Assembly (NCBI RefSeq): GCF_024298845.1
Contig: NZ_CP101156.1
Coordinates: 558,001-622,000, forward strand
Source: Natronosalvus amylolyticus
GTDB lineage: Archaea; Halobacteriota; Halobacteria; Halobacteriales; Natrialbaceae
Direction of reading: 5' to 3'
Length of the DNA: 64,000 nucleotides
Below the pieces are notes generated by a model. The model had not been told where the DNA came from. It worked only from the letters and a program-made list of their open reading frames with translations, and searched no databases. Positions 25,140-35,018 of the stretch are shown piece by piece; the first letter of the stretch is position 1; every line of letters begins with the position of its first letter. Made by a program: the position numbers and the translations under genes.

Positions 25140-25826
25140 CTACGTCCCCGTGCCGCGAACGCGCTCGAGCACGTCCAACGTCCCATCGGCGTGTTCAGCC
25201 TCGAGGACCTCGTCGGCGGCTGCTTTCGCGTGGGTATCGGCGTTAGCGACGGCAAAGCTCCGGCCGACGACTTCGAACGTTGAGACGTCGTTGATCGAAT
25301 CGCCGACGGCGACCGCGTTGGTGAGGTCGAATCCTTCGGTTTCGGCGACGAGGCGGACGCCGTTGCCTTTCGACGTGTTTGGATCGATGACGTGGTAGGC
25401 GTAGCCGGTGTCGAGTACCTCGAGACCGAGTTCGGCTGCAATTTCGCGCAGTGGCTCCGCTGGTTGCTCGCGACTGATGGCGACCTCGGTTTCTCGCCAC
25501 CGATTGACGGTGTCTTCCGGACCCCAACCGAGGGTGTAGCCCGCCTCGAGGTACGCATCGACAACTGCCTGTGTCCCACTCCGATCAGCGGTAATCGTCA
25601 CCGAATCGTCGGTGTATACGACGCCACCGTTTTCCGCGACGACAAGCTGTGGAATTCCAATAAAGTGACAGAGAGCGATAGGGTATGGGAACGCTTTCCC
25701 CGTGGCGAATACGACGGGGCCGTTCCAGTTCCATAACGGATCGAACACGCGTGGGTCGATACCCCAGCGGTCCGGACGGGTCAGCGTCCCATCGATATCG
25801 AGAATCAAGGGCGGGTCAGTAGACAT
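25140..25826 (-). CDS. pgp: Phosphoglycolate phosphatase, archaeal (HAD type IIB)
   Basis: 228 aa. Motif I LILDIDGTLTRPDRW (7-21), VVFATGKAFPYP (motif II), the lysine in NTSKGNGVRLVAETEG, and motif IV AVAVGDSINDVSTFEVV. The C2-type cap between motifs II and III places it with archaeal TA0175-like phosphoglycolate phosphatases. Removes 2-phosphoglycolate or related sugar phosphates. Single minus-strand gene next to the alpha-galactosidase. Confidence 0.9.
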   Translation of the reverse strand: MSTDPPLILDIDGTLTRPDRWGIDPRVFDPLWNWNGPVVFATGKAFPYPIALCHFIGIPQLVVAENGGVVYTDDSVTITADRSGTQAVVDAYLEAGYTLGWGPEDTVNRWRETEVAISREQPAEPLREIAAELGLEVLDTGYAYHVIDPNTSKGNGVRLVAETEGFDLTNAVAVGDSINDVSTFEVVGRSFAVANADTHAKAAADEVLEAEHADGTLDVLERVRGTGT

Positions 25827-25933
25827 ACACAGTACCCTGGAGTGCCATCTTCAAAAGTCGTCGGTTACGCCGTCGGGTTCCTGCCGTATGGTCCTCGATG
25901 TCTGGCCGAAGGAACTCGAGTCTGAGCGAGTGG

Positions 25934-27904
25934 CTACTGTCCACCGGTGAGTGAGTCAGGTGAGCTTTCTTCCAGAATCGTTTCGTCGCCGATAGTGAAA
26001 ACGGCCGCACCATGTGGCGCGAGCGCTCGTTCGATCCTCCCATCGCTCTCGAGCGGTTCGCCAGCGAAGCCATCCCACACGATCGGCGCCTCGTCAGTGA
26101 CGGCGGTTCCCTCGAGATAGCGCTGCGGGTCGAACGAAACGGTCGTTTGTTCGTCGCTCCAGTTGAACAATGCCACCGTTCTCGCCCCATCTCCCGTTCG
26201 TTCGCAGGTAACACGGGACGGGAACTCCCGGTCAGCAACTCCTTCGACGACGCCAGTTTCGACCGGCGGTAGGCTTCGCTCGAGGAGACGGCGTCCAGTG
26301 GGGTCGATTTCGGCAATACGGTCGGAGAAGACGTTCACGCCACCCGTGGTCGCGACGAGTGCGGCAAACGCTTCCCGTTCGGCCGTCGTGAGGTCGCTCG
26401 TTTCCCTGACGAGTTGGCAGTCGGGATCGTTGAGCCACCAGCGCCGGTGCAGGAACTGCCGTGTGAGGGTGTTTCTGACGGCGTTTTTGAGCGCCGGCTG
26501 ACTGGCCGATTCACCCACCGTTTCCCAGACCGGGTCGGTGTCCGGACCGATTCGCATCGCATCGACGAGACCCACGCTCGGTGCAAGCGGTGCACCACAG
26601 CCGAGCACCGTGACGTCGTCACCGACGGTTTCGTCGATTATCTCCATCCCCGTTCGATAGGCCTCGATACGCGTGACGTCGTCGTAGCGCGACCCGGGAA
26701 GCGCGGCAGCGAAGAGGAAGTCGAGCTTGAGGTACTGGAAGCCCCACTCCTCGACGGCCGTCTCGAGGGTTTCTCGGAGCCACGACTGTACCTCCGGATG
26801 GGTCGTATCGAGTCCGTGCAGATGATCACCAGCGCGAAAGCCACCATCTACGGGTTCGTCGGTTTCGGGGTCGGTGATGAACCACTCCGGATGGTCCTGA
26901 AAGAGGTGTGAGCCGGCTTCCACGTAAAACGGGGCCAGCCAGAGGCCCGGCGTGAACCCCTCGTTCTCGATAGCTCCTGCCAATCCGGCCATCGAATCGA
27001 AGTCGTCGTCGATCGTTCGCCAGTCGCCAAAGGCGTTCATGTACCCGTCGTCGAGCTGGACGATATCGACGGGGATACCCCACGACTGGAGTTCGTCGAG
27101 ATTTTCCCTGACGTCGGCTTCGGTGACGTCGGTGAAGTAATGATACCACGAACACCAGCCGGTTGGTACGGTTTCAGGTACTCTGGCATCCATCTCATCA
27201 GCGACGAGATCGGCAATCGTCACGAGGCCGTCTTCCAACGAGCGAGCCGTGTCGATCCAGAGCGTCGCACTCTCGAGGCTGTCACCCGGTTGGAGCGTGA
27301 GTCCATCGAACGGGCAGACGGCAGCAACCTCGTGGATACCCCGCTCGTCATCACGGACGTCGAAACGGGTGCAAAAACGGTCGTGCTCGAGAAACCCCAT
27401 CGTCACCGCCTGCCCCGACTCGTCCACGAACCCGGTGAGGTAACTGCTCGTCCGCCTGTTCGTCGGTGCCTCGAGGTCGAGCATCATCGGAGCATTGTCG
27501 GACGATTCTTCGGGGAAGCGCTCACCGGCTGGGAGCGTCGCCGTGGGCGACCAGGACTGATAGCCGTGGCGGTAGATCCGACTGTTGGGGCCAAAGAGTG
27601 AGGAATCGTCAGATGTCTCGAGATCGAAGACGAGACTCTCGAGCGAACGTGGCCGTTCGCCGGTGTTGGTAATCGTCACCGATACGGCGACGCCGCCAGC
27701 AGTCGTCTCGAGCGAAACGTCCGTTTCGAGGGAGACATCATTTTCGAGCGTAGTAGCGGACGCGTCGGACGGTTCCGGACCCAGTGGGCGAACCTCGAGC
27801 GAGCCGTCGAGCATAGAACTTTCGTCGTCGCTCCGGCCGATGACTATCCTCGAGTGTTCGTCATCGTAGCCGACCGATGTTCCGTTTGCCGTTCGGTTGT
27901 GCAT
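25934..27904 (-). CDS. Alpha-galactosidase (GH36/GH-D clan)
   Basis: 656 aa from the ATG giving MHNRTANGTSVG; a GTG 24 nt upstream is a possible alternative. The N-terminal beta-sandwich (about 1-240) is followed by a TIM barrel: VPTGWCSWYHYFTDVTEADVRENLDELQSWGIPVDIVQLDDGYMNAFGDW, FTPGLWLAPFYV, and FQYLKLDFLFAA with the catalytic Asp in KLDF (about D395). The likely acid/base Asp is in MRIGPDTDPVW. No signal peptide, so it should act inside the cell on alpha-galactosides. Divergent from the GH42 gene across 75 nt, so the two probably share a control region. Confidence 0.9.
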   Translation of the reverse strand: MHNRTANGTSVGYDDEHSRIVIGRSDDESSMLDGSLEVRPLGPEPSDASATTLENDVSLETDVSLETTAGGVAVSVTITNTGERPRSLESLVFDLETSDDSSLFGPNSRIYRHGYQSWSPTATLPAGERFPEESSDNAPMMLDLEAPTNRRTSSYLTGFVDESGQAVTMGFLEHDRFCTRFDVRDDERGIHEVAAVCPFDGLTLQPGDSLESATLWIDTARSLEDGLVTIADLVADEMDARVPETVPTGWCSWYHYFTDVTEADVRENLDELQSWGIPVDIVQLDDGYMNAFGDWRTIDDDFDSMAGLAGAIENEGFTPGLWLAPFYVEAGSHLFQDHPEWFITDPETDEPVDGGFRAGDHLHGLDTTHPEVQSWLRETLETAVEEWGFQYLKLDFLFAAALPGSRYDDVTRIEAYRTGMEIIDETVGDDVTVLGCGAPLAPSVGLVDAMRIGPDTDPVWETVGESASQPALKNAVRNTLTRQFLHRRWWLNDPDCQLVRETSDLTTAEREAFAALVATTGGVNVFSDRIAEIDPTGRRLLERSLPPVETGVVEGVADREFPSRVTCERTGDGARTVALFNWSDEQTTVSFDPQRYLEGTAVTDEAPIVWDGFAGEPLESDGRIERALAPHGAAVFTIGDETILEESSPDSLTGGQ

Positions 27905-27979
27905 GGACGAGCATCGAACTGCCGTCACAAATACCCTGCTATGACAAGGCTTAGGTAGCCGTCGGCGAACGGTTTGGGT

Positions 27980-30016
27980 ATGTCAGTTGGCGTCTGTTAC
28001 TTTCCGGAACAGTGGCCTCGAGAGCGGTGGGAAACCGACGTCGAGGCGATGGCTGAGGCGGGCCTCGAGTACGTTCGCATGGCCGAATTCTCCTGGGCCG
28101 TCCTCGAACCAGAGCGCGGCGACTTCGATTTCGAGTGGCTCGACAGAGCCGTCGAACTAATCGGCGAACACGGGATGGAGGCCGTTTTGTGTACGCCGAC
28201 TGCAACCCCGCCGAAGTGGCTCGTCGACGAACGGCCGGAGATTTTGCAAGCGGAACCCGACGGAACGCCTCGAGCGTTCGGCAGTCGGCGACATTACTGT
28301 TTCAACTCCGACGCCTACCGCGAAGAGACGCGCCGAATCGTCGAGAAACTCGCCGACCACTACGCCGATAACCCCCACGTTGCTGGCTGGCAAACCGACA
28401 ACGAGTTCGGCTGTCACGACACGGTTCGGTGTTACTGTGATGACTGTTCGAGGGCCTTTAGCGAGTGGCTCGCCGAACGGTACGAACACGTCGAGGAACT
28501 CAACACTGCCTGGGGGAACACCTTCTGGAGCCAACGCTACAACGACTTCGAGGCCGTCGACCCGCCGCGTCACACTGCAGCCGAACACCATCCCTCGAGA
28601 TTGCTCGAGTACTATCGATTCGCGAACGATTCGGTGGTCGAGTACAATCGGCTCCAGGCGGACCTGCTTCGCGAACGCAACGACGACTGGTTCATCACCC
28701 ACAATTTCATGGGTCGGTTCGACTCGCTCGACGCCTACTCGGTCAGCGAGGACCTCGACCTCGTCTCCTGGGACTCGTATCCGACCGGCTTCGTCCAGGA
28801 CCGCCTCGAGGATGGGCACCAACCCACGCCGGACCAGCTACGGGCAGGCGACCCAGACCAGGTCGGCATGGATCACGACATCTATCGAAGCGCACTCGAC
28901 CGTCCGTTCTGGGTCATGGAACAACAGCCTGGTGACGTCAACTGGCCACCCCACTGCCCACAGCCGGGTGACGGTGCGATGCGACTCTGGGCCCACCACG
29001 CGGTCGCCCACGGGGCCGATGCCGTCCTGTATTTTCGTTGGCGACGAGCTGTCGAAGGTCAAGAACAGTATCACGCGGGGCTCCGAAAACAGGACGGCTC
29101 GCCGGACCGGGGCTACGAGGACGCGACGCAGACCGCCTCGGAGTTCGAGAACGTCCTCGCGGACGGCCTGGACCACGTCGACGCACCCGTCGCCGTCTTG
29201 CACGATTACGACAACCTCTGGGCGCTGTCCGAACAGCCACACGCGCCGGATTTCGAATACTGGAACCTGCTAGACGCCTTCTACAGCGCGTTCCGTGCAC
29301 GCGGCGTGCAAGTCGACGTGGTCCATCCCTCCAGTGACCTCTCAGGATACGACATCGTGGCCGCGCCCGCACTACATCTGGTAACTGATGCGTTGGCTGC
29401 CAGACTGACCGACTTCGTCGAAACGGGTGGCGAGGTGCTGTTCGGTCCTCGATCGGGCGTCAAAGACGCCTACAACAAGCTGCAGCCACGACTCCAGCCC
29501 GGGCCGCTCACGGACCTGGTTGGCGCACGTATCGACCAACACGAGTCGCTGCCACCACACCTCGAGAGCTGCGTTACCCACCTCGAGACGGGCACGAACT
29601 ACGAATACCGAACCTGGGGCGAATGGCTCGAGCCGACGACCGCATCACCACTTCTCGAGTACGATGGAACGACCGGTGGCGTTGCGTGCGGGCGACCGGC
29701 TGCCGTGGTCAACGACGAACGCGACGGCACCGTCACTTACTGTGGCGTCTGGCCCGAAGCCGACCTCGCAGACGCTCTCGTCGAACCGATACTCGAGCGG
29801 GCCGCCGTCGACTACAGCTCCCGACTCCCAGACGGCGTTCGCGTGGGCGCTCGCGATGGCTACACGTGGGTCACGAACTTTTCCAGTGACCGGTATCGGA
29901 TTCGGCCCGCTAGCGAGACCACGCCGGTTATCGGTGGGCTCGAAATCGACGGCTTCGACGTCACCGTGGTCGAAGGCGACGCCGTTGACGACCTGTCCGT
30001 TGTCTCCCTCGAGTGA
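27980..30016 (+). CDS. bga: Beta-galactosidase (GH42)
   Basis: 678 aa from the ATG giving MSVGVCYFPEQWPRERWETD. TIM-barrel GH42 motifs: acid/base Glu in TDNEFG (E142), nucleophile Glu in WVMEQQPG (E314), and the zinc-site cysteines C107, C151, C153 and C156 (RCYCDDCSRAF) as in Thermus-type GH42 enzymes. A trimerisation (GATase-like) domain and a small C-terminal beta domain (WVTNFSSDRYRIRPASETTPVIGG) follow. Cytoplasmic; cleaves beta-galactosides. It pairs with the divergent alpha-galactosidase, which suggests a galactoside-utilisation locus, although no transporter or regulator is adjacent. Confidence 0.94.
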   Translation: MSVGVCYFPEQWPRERWETDVEAMAEAGLEYVRMAEFSWAVLEPERGDFDFEWLDRAVELIGEHGMEAVLCTPTATPPKWLVDERPEILQAEPDGTPRAFGSRRHYCFNSDAYREETRRIVEKLADHYADNPHVAGWQTDNEFGCHDTVRCYCDDCSRAFSEWLAERYEHVEELNTAWGNTFWSQRYNDFEAVDPPRHTAAEHHPSRLLEYYRFANDSVVEYNRLQADLLRERNDDWFITHNFMGRFDSLDAYSVSEDLDLVSWDSYPTGFVQDRLEDGHQPTPDQLRAGDPDQVGMDHDIYRSALDRPFWVMEQQPGDVNWPPHCPQPGDGAMRLWAHHAVAHGADAVLYFRWRRAVEGQEQYHAGLRKQDGSPDRGYEDATQTASEFENVLADGLDHVDAPVAVLHDYDNLWALSEQPHAPDFEYWNLLDAFYSAFRARGVQVDVVHPSSDLSGYDIVAAPALHLVTDALAARLTDFVETGGEVLFGPRSGVKDAYNKLQPRLQPGPLTDLVGARIDQHESLPPHLESCVTHLETGTNYEYRTWGEWLEPTTASPLLEYDGTTGGVACGRPAAVVNDERDGTVTYCGVWPEADLADALVEPILERAAVDYSSRLPDGVRVGARDGYTWVTNFSSDRYRIRPASETTPVIGGLEIDGFDVTVVEGDAVDDLSVVSLE

Positions 30017-30164
30017 CCGCTCGGAAGGGAGGCTGAGAACGTTCTGTTATACAATCGACGGGATCGTACCACTGTACTGGGGCAACACGTGCCCACTGTC
30101 CGTCATTCTCGAAAACAGTGTCTCGAGACGAACCTTCTTGTAGCCAGTCGGACTACGGTCTTCC

Positions 30165-31508
30165 ATGGGTTTGTTCGACCGATTGCGCGGCGATGGAAAT
30201 CCGCGCGTCGCGTTCATCGGCATCGATGGCGTGCCGTACAGTTTATTGGCAGATAACCGTGACCGCTTTCCTACCTTCGACGCCCTCGCGAAGGAGGGCA
30301 CTGCCGCCGAGATCTCGAGTATCGTACCGCCGGAATCGAGTGCGTGCTGGCCGGCGCTGACGACCGGCGTCAACCCTGGCGAGACCGGTGTCTATGGCTT
30401 TCAGGACCGTGAGATCGGTACGTACGAGACCTATGTTCCCATGGGGCGAGAGGTCCAGGCCACTCGCCTCTGGAACCGAGTGACAGACGCCAATCGAAAC
30501 GCCACCGTGTTCAACGTTCCCGTCACGTTTCCGCCACAGCGAGATATCCAGCGAATGGTCTCTGGTTTTCTCTCACCGGGCCTCGAGAAGGCTGCCTTCC
30601 CCGACGACGTCCGCCAGCAGCTAGAATCGCTCGACTACCGAATCGACGTGAACCCCAAACTGGGGCACGAAGCGGATAAAACTGCCTTCATCGAGGACGC
30701 CCACGAAACCCTCGATGCCCGGTTCGAAGCGTTCCGTCACTACCTCGAGGAAGACGACTGGGACCTGTTTTTCGGCGTCTTCATGACGACCGACCGCGTG
30801 AATCACTTCCTGTTCAAAGATTATGAACAGGACGGTGAGTACCACGATGAATTCCTCGAGTTTTACGAGAAACTGGACGACTGCATCGGCCAGATTCGGG
30901 ACCTGCTTCCAGACGACGTCACGCTCGTCGTCGCCTCAGACCACGGATTCACCAGCCTCGAGTACGAAGTGCACTTCAACGAGTGGCTCCGTCAGGAGGG
31001 GTGGCTCTCGTTCGACACCGATTCACCGCAGGAACTCGCGGATATCGCCGACGAGACACGTGCCTACTCGTTTATCCCTGGGCGCTTCTATCTCAATCTC
31101 GAGGGGCGAGAGCCACGCGGTTCCGTCGCGGAAGCTGACTACGACGAGGTGCGAGACGAACTCAGAGCCATGCTCGAGTCACTCGAAGGGCCGGACGGCA
31201 ACCCCGTCGTCGAACGTGTCGTCGACAAGGAGACGGCTTTCCGCGGCGAACACGACGCCATCGCACCCGATCTGGTCGCAATTCCAACCAACGGCTTCGA
31301 CTTCAAATCCGGCTTCAAAGCCGACAACGAGGTGTTCGACGTTGGGCCACGAAACGGAATGCACAGTTTCGACGACACCACGCTGATCATCGACGACCCG
31401 GACGCCGAGATCGAAGACGCCGACCTGTACGACATCGCACCAACGTTGCTCGGGTTGATGGATGTCGATTTCAAGCGGTCGGCGTTCGACGGAGCGAGTC
31501 TAGTCTGA
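30165..31508 (+). CDS. AlkP-superfamily phosphodiesterase/nucleotide pyrophosphatase-like enzyme
   Basis: 447 aa, intact metal site: FIGIDGVPYSLL (18-29), nucleophile region PPESSACWPALTTGVNPGETGVYGF (55-79), DRVNH (D210, H214), ASDHGF (D259, H260) and a late His in GPRNGMHSFDD. Cytoplasmic (no signal). Hydrolyses phosphoesters; in archaea such proteins often lie near glycan or phospholipid genes. The preceding spacer (30017-30164) carries no clear promoter element. Substrate unknown. Serves here as a comparison for the degenerate relative at 0.1 kb. Confidence 0.88.
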   Translation: MGLFDRLRGDGNPRVAFIGIDGVPYSLLADNRDRFPTFDALAKEGTAAEISSIVPPESSACWPALTTGVNPGETGVYGFQDREIGTYETYVPMGREVQATRLWNRVTDANRNATVFNVPVTFPPQRDIQRMVSGFLSPGLEKAAFPDDVRQQLESLDYRIDVNPKLGHEADKTAFIEDAHETLDARFEAFRHYLEEDDWDLFFGVFMTTDRVNHFLFKDYEQDGEYHDEFLEFYEKLDDCIGQIRDLLPDDVTLVVASDHGFTSLEYEVHFNEWLRQEGWLSFDTDSPQELADIADETRAYSFIPGRFYLNLEGREPRGSVAEADYDEVRDELRAMLESLEGPDGNPVVERVVDKETAFRGEHDAIAPDLVAIPTNGFDFKSGFKADNEVFDVGPRNGMHSFDDTTLIIDDPDAEIEDADLYDIAPTLLGLMDVDFKRSAFDGASLV

Positions 31509-31567
31509 TATAAGTCGCTCTCGAGCGAATCCGATTCCGTTTTCACCCGGTGACCGTTGGCTCGAGT

Positions 31568-32050
31568 ATGGACGACGCGACGGACCAGCGTACACAGGAA
31601 GAGGACGCCCTCGAGTCACCGCTGACTGAAGTGATACACGCCCGGGGACACGAACACGTTTCGGCCCGACACTCGAGCACGTTCGAAATCACCTCGGACG
31701 ACTTTCTGACGCCTGCCGGCGATTGTATCCTCGCTATCGAGGCCGACCGCACCCCTGCGGATTTTGCTCCCGAATTTATCGAGGCCTGCCAATCGAAGAC
31801 GGCGACGATCAGGGTCACGATCGAGGCTGGTGGACACAGCGACAGCGTCGCCGGACGGGGCGACCCCGCACTCGAGTTTACCAACGAACGGAGTGCTGTC
31901 GGTCGAACGAGCGAGTACGTCGACGACAGAACGGTCATGCTCGAGGCCGAGCACGCTGCCGAAGGATTCGATCGTGAACTGGTCGATGTGCTCGAGGCGG
32001 GCCACGACGTGAAAGTGACGTTCGCCGTCGAATGCTTCGACAAACAATAG
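31568..32050 (+). CDS. DUF371 domain protein
   Basis: 160 aa from the ATG giving MDDATDQRTQEEDALE. The core EVIHARGHEHVSARHSSTFEITSDDFLTPAGDCILAIEADRTPADFAPEFIEACQSKTATIRVTIEAGG matches the archaeal DUF371 family of small cytoplasmic proteins. No catalytic residues can be named. Convergent with the Lhr helicase gene (11 nt apart). Confidence 0.82.
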   Translation: MDDATDQRTQEEDALESPLTEVIHARGHEHVSARHSSTFEITSDDFLTPAGDCILAIEADRTPADFAPEFIEACQSKTATIRVTIEAGGHSDSVAGRGDPALEFTNERSAVGRTSEYVDDRTVMLEAEHAAEGFDRELVDVLEAGHDVKVTFAVECFDKQ

Positions 32051-32061
32051 CTGCTACACTA

Positions 32062-34941
32062 CTAGCGGGTACGACCGGATTTCTCGCCGATTTCCTCGAG
32101 GACGTGCTCGTGAAATGCCTGTAAAACGGCGCTCTCGTCTTCAGCCAGAACGACGTCGCTCGCCGACAGCGTGGCCAATCCGAACGCTCGAGGTGTCGGT
32201 GACTCGACGAGCTGTCTCGAGAGGTAAATCTCGCCAGTTTCGAGTTGCTCGACGATCCGTTCGATTTCGGAGACGGCGAGTTTGTCCTCGAGGATTTCGC
32301 GATACGTTTCGTCCATGACGGCAAAGTCCTCGAGGTCTTCGGCGAAACCGAGTAACATCTCACTCGAGACCTGCTGTTCGCTGGCCGATTTCTCGTAGCC
32401 CTTGTAGCGTTTGAGAATCATCAGCGCCCGGGTGGCATTGATGCGGAAATATCGCTGTAACAGGTCGGTTCCCTGTAATGCATTCCGAAGCTCTCCACGA
32501 ACGGCCTCGGCGGTGAGGCCCTCGATAATCCCCTCGAGGTCCACTTTCCGATTCAATGGCATCGTCAACACGAATCCGTTGTCGGCCACGGCGACTTTCA
32601 CGTCGGCGGTGGCTTGCTGTGCACATCGGTACGCGACCAGTCGGGAGAGCCCGTCGTTTACCTGTCGACCGTAACACGAGTGGACGTAATAGTGGCGCTC
32701 GTACTCCTGGCGGTCGCGTTCGACTTCGATTGCCAGCCGAGTGTCGGTGCTCACGCTCTCTGGCCCCGCGTATTGCAACTGATACTCGAACAGTCGCGCG
32801 ATGGCTCGCACGCTCGAGTCGTCTAACGGGAATTCGCGAAGCCAGGCCCGAACTCTCGAGGCGCCACCCGCCCGATGGTGCTCGAGGAGGTCGCGCTGGA
32901 ACGCGAGAATTTCACGCCCCATATCGGTCGAGAGCGGGAGGCGTTCGGCGAACCAGGAGGGGACCGTCGGCCGGGCGCTCGTGCGGTCGACGTACACCTT
33001 CGAGCCGCGTCTGTAGCGATACTCGAAGTGCTCGCCACCGAGTACGAACACGTCGCCTTTCTCGAGCGTGTCGAGGTAGTTTTCGTCGAGTTGGCCGACC
33101 CAGGTACTGTCGCTCCGGGTGTGGACATCACAGCTAAACGAGTCCGGTATCGTCCCGATGTTAGTCATGTAGATGACGCGAGCGAGGCGACCGCGTTTGC
33201 CCATAAGCGGCTGGCCGACAGCATACTCCTCGTAGTGATGCGTGCCGTCAGGTGGGTCGTTTTCGTCGCGCCAGACTTTCGCGTAGACGTTTCGGTCTTC
33301 CATCCCAGCGTATTCGGCGGTCAGGTACCGCATCAGCGCTTCCCACTCGTGGTCCCCGTAGGTTCGATACGGATAGGCTCGAGTCAGGATCTCCCGGATT
33401 TCCCGCTCGGGTCGGATTTCAGCGATCGCCATGCCGTACACGTGCTGGGCGGCGACGTCCTGCGCGTTTCTGGGTATGGAAACGGAGTCGACGAAGCCCT
33501 CGTCTGCGCGTTTACACATGACTGCGCACTCGAGCAGTTCGTCTCGGTCGAGTGCGATGACCCGGCCGGTCACGGTCTGGCCGACTCGATGGCCCGCCCG
33601 CCCCACTCGCTGTAAGAGCGAGGCGACCGATTTCGGCGACCCGATCTGGACCACGAGGTCGACGTGTGGCATGTCGATGCCTAACTCGAGGCTGGTCGAA
33701 GTGGTGACGACGTCGAGGTCGCCGGTTTTCAACGAGCGCTCGATACGCTGGCGAACGTCTTTAGAGAGACTCCCGTGGTGACAGCCGGAGTTTTCCTCGT
33801 CGTACGCGTCGAAACGCTCCCTGAGGCCGTGTAACACGCGCTCGGCTCCTGAGCGCGTGTTCGTGAACACGAGGGTGTTCGTGTGTGATTGGATGTGCTC
33901 GTGCAGTAGCGTGTAGAACTTTTCCTGGACGACGTCACGGCGGGTGTTAATCAAATCGTCGACGGGACACTCGAGTTCGATGTCGAACTCGCGAGCGAAT
34001 CGAGCGTCGACGATTTCGTAGTCTCGGGGCTCGAGAGTGGGTAAGAGCGGTGAAACGTTTCCGTTTCCGTCGCCTTCCCGATCGTCCGCAACCGCATCGC
34101 TTCCCCGGCTATCCGCGTCCTCATGCTTCCCGTCACGATGTTCGCTACCAACCAGGAACTCCGCGACGGTCGACAGTGGGTCGATAGTCGCCGAGCAGCC
34201 GATGCGCGTTATTTCCTCGTCGTGGTCGACCAGCGAGGTCAGTCGCTCGAGGCTGACCGACAGGTGTGTTCCGCGTTTGTTCGCCGCCAGCGAGTGGATT
34301 TCATCGACGATGACGTACTCCACGGTTCGCAGTTTGTTCCGGAATTTCGGCGAGTTGAGGAGGATAGCGAGGGTCTCTGGGGTCGTATTGAGAATGTGTG
34401 GCGTCGTCTCAAGCATGGCCTGGCGCTCGCTCGAGCTGGTGTCGCCGTGACGGATCGCATGGCGTATCTCGTCGATGCTGTCTGCGTTTCCCTCGTCATC
34501 TGCCGTATTGTTATTGGAGCTGGATCTATTTGCTATTGAAGTAATACCTTCGAGCGGCACCTCGAGATTCCGGTGAATGTCGTTGGCGAGCGATTTCAAC
34601 GGCGAAATATACAGACAGTAGACCGAATTCTCGAGCCCCGCCGTCTCACGACTGCGTCGATACAGTTCGTTGATGATCGCCGTAAACGAGGCGAGGGTCT
34701 TCCCGGAGCCCGTCGGTGCACAGATGAGGGTGTTCGTCCGCGACTGAATTCTGGGGATCGCACCCTTCTGTGGCGGGGTGAAAAATCCGCCGTTTTCGGG
34801 GACGTACTCGCCAAATTCCTCGAGCCACCATTGCCTGACGGCTGGCTCGAGAGCTTCGAAGACGTCACCGTCGTCGATAGCGACCGTTTCGGGATCGAAC
34901 GGCAACTCTCCTGCCGGCACTGGCAGGGTATCGACGTTCAT
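32062..34941 (-). CDS. Lhr-type ATP-dependent superfamily 2 helicase
   Basis: 959 aa. Motif Q/I region FTPPQKGAIPRIQSRTNTLICAPTGSGKTLASF (Walker A 76-82), motif II DEIH in YVIVDEIHSLAANKRGTHLSVSLERL, motif III GCSATIDP, motif IV-VI segments TLVFTNTRSGAERVLHGLRERFD, VVTTSTSLELGIDMPHVDLVVQ and LLQRVGRAGHRVGQTVTGRVIALDRDE. A winged-helix and Lhr-specific C-terminal region follow. Lhr-core helicases unwind DNA and RNA-DNA hybrids and are linked with repair. A polar Asp/Gly-rich insert (about residues 265-300) is seen. Single gene. Confidence 0.92.
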   Translation of the reverse strand: MNVDTLPVPAGELPFDPETVAIDDGDVFEALEPAVRQWWLEEFGEYVPENGGFFTPPQKGAIPRIQSRTNTLICAPTGSGKTLASFTAIINELYRRSRETAGLENSVYCLYISPLKSLANDIHRNLEVPLEGITSIANRSSSNNNTADDEGNADSIDEIRHAIRHGDTSSSERQAMLETTPHILNTTPETLAILLNSPKFRNKLRTVEYVIVDEIHSLAANKRGTHLSVSLERLTSLVDHDEEITRIGCSATIDPLSTVAEFLVGSEHRDGKHEDADSRGSDAVADDREGDGNGNVSPLLPTLEPRDYEIVDARFAREFDIELECPVDDLINTRRDVVQEKFYTLLHEHIQSHTNTLVFTNTRSGAERVLHGLRERFDAYDEENSGCHHGSLSKDVRQRIERSLKTGDLDVVTTSTSLELGIDMPHVDLVVQIGSPKSVASLLQRVGRAGHRVGQTVTGRVIALDRDELLECAVMCKRADEGFVDSVSIPRNAQDVAAQHVYGMAIAEIRPEREIREILTRAYPYRTYGDHEWEALMRYLTAEYAGMEDRNVYAKVWRDENDPPDGTHHYEEYAVGQPLMGKRGRLARVIYMTNIGTIPDSFSCDVHTRSDSTWVGQLDENYLDTLEKGDVFVLGGEHFEYRYRRGSKVYVDRTSARPTVPSWFAERLPLSTDMGREILAFQRDLLEHHRAGGASRVRAWLREFPLDDSSVRAIARLFEYQLQYAGPESVSTDTRLAIEVERDRQEYERHYYVHSCYGRQVNDGLSRLVAYRCAQQATADVKVAVADNGFVLTMPLNRKVDLEGIIEGLTAEAVRGELRNALQGTDLLQRYFRINATRALMILKRYKGYEKSASEQQVSSEMLLGFAEDLEDFAVMDETYREILEDKLAVSEIERIVEQLETGEIYLSRQLVESPTPRAFGLATLSASDVVLAEDESAVLQAFHEHVLEEIGEKSGRTR

Positions 34942-35018
34942 TAGCGGATTCTCAGGGCCGCCCCCTCAAATGCGTTTGGCTCCAAATCCTTTTACGCGAT
35001 CACGGCACAGAGTCTGGT

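Noticed and set aside
30017-30164. Family-2 element after the beta-galactosidase gene
   Set aside because: GTTCTGTTATACAATCG looks faintly like ACGGTCTGCTGTA, but the ends do not match and it is not at the stop codon.
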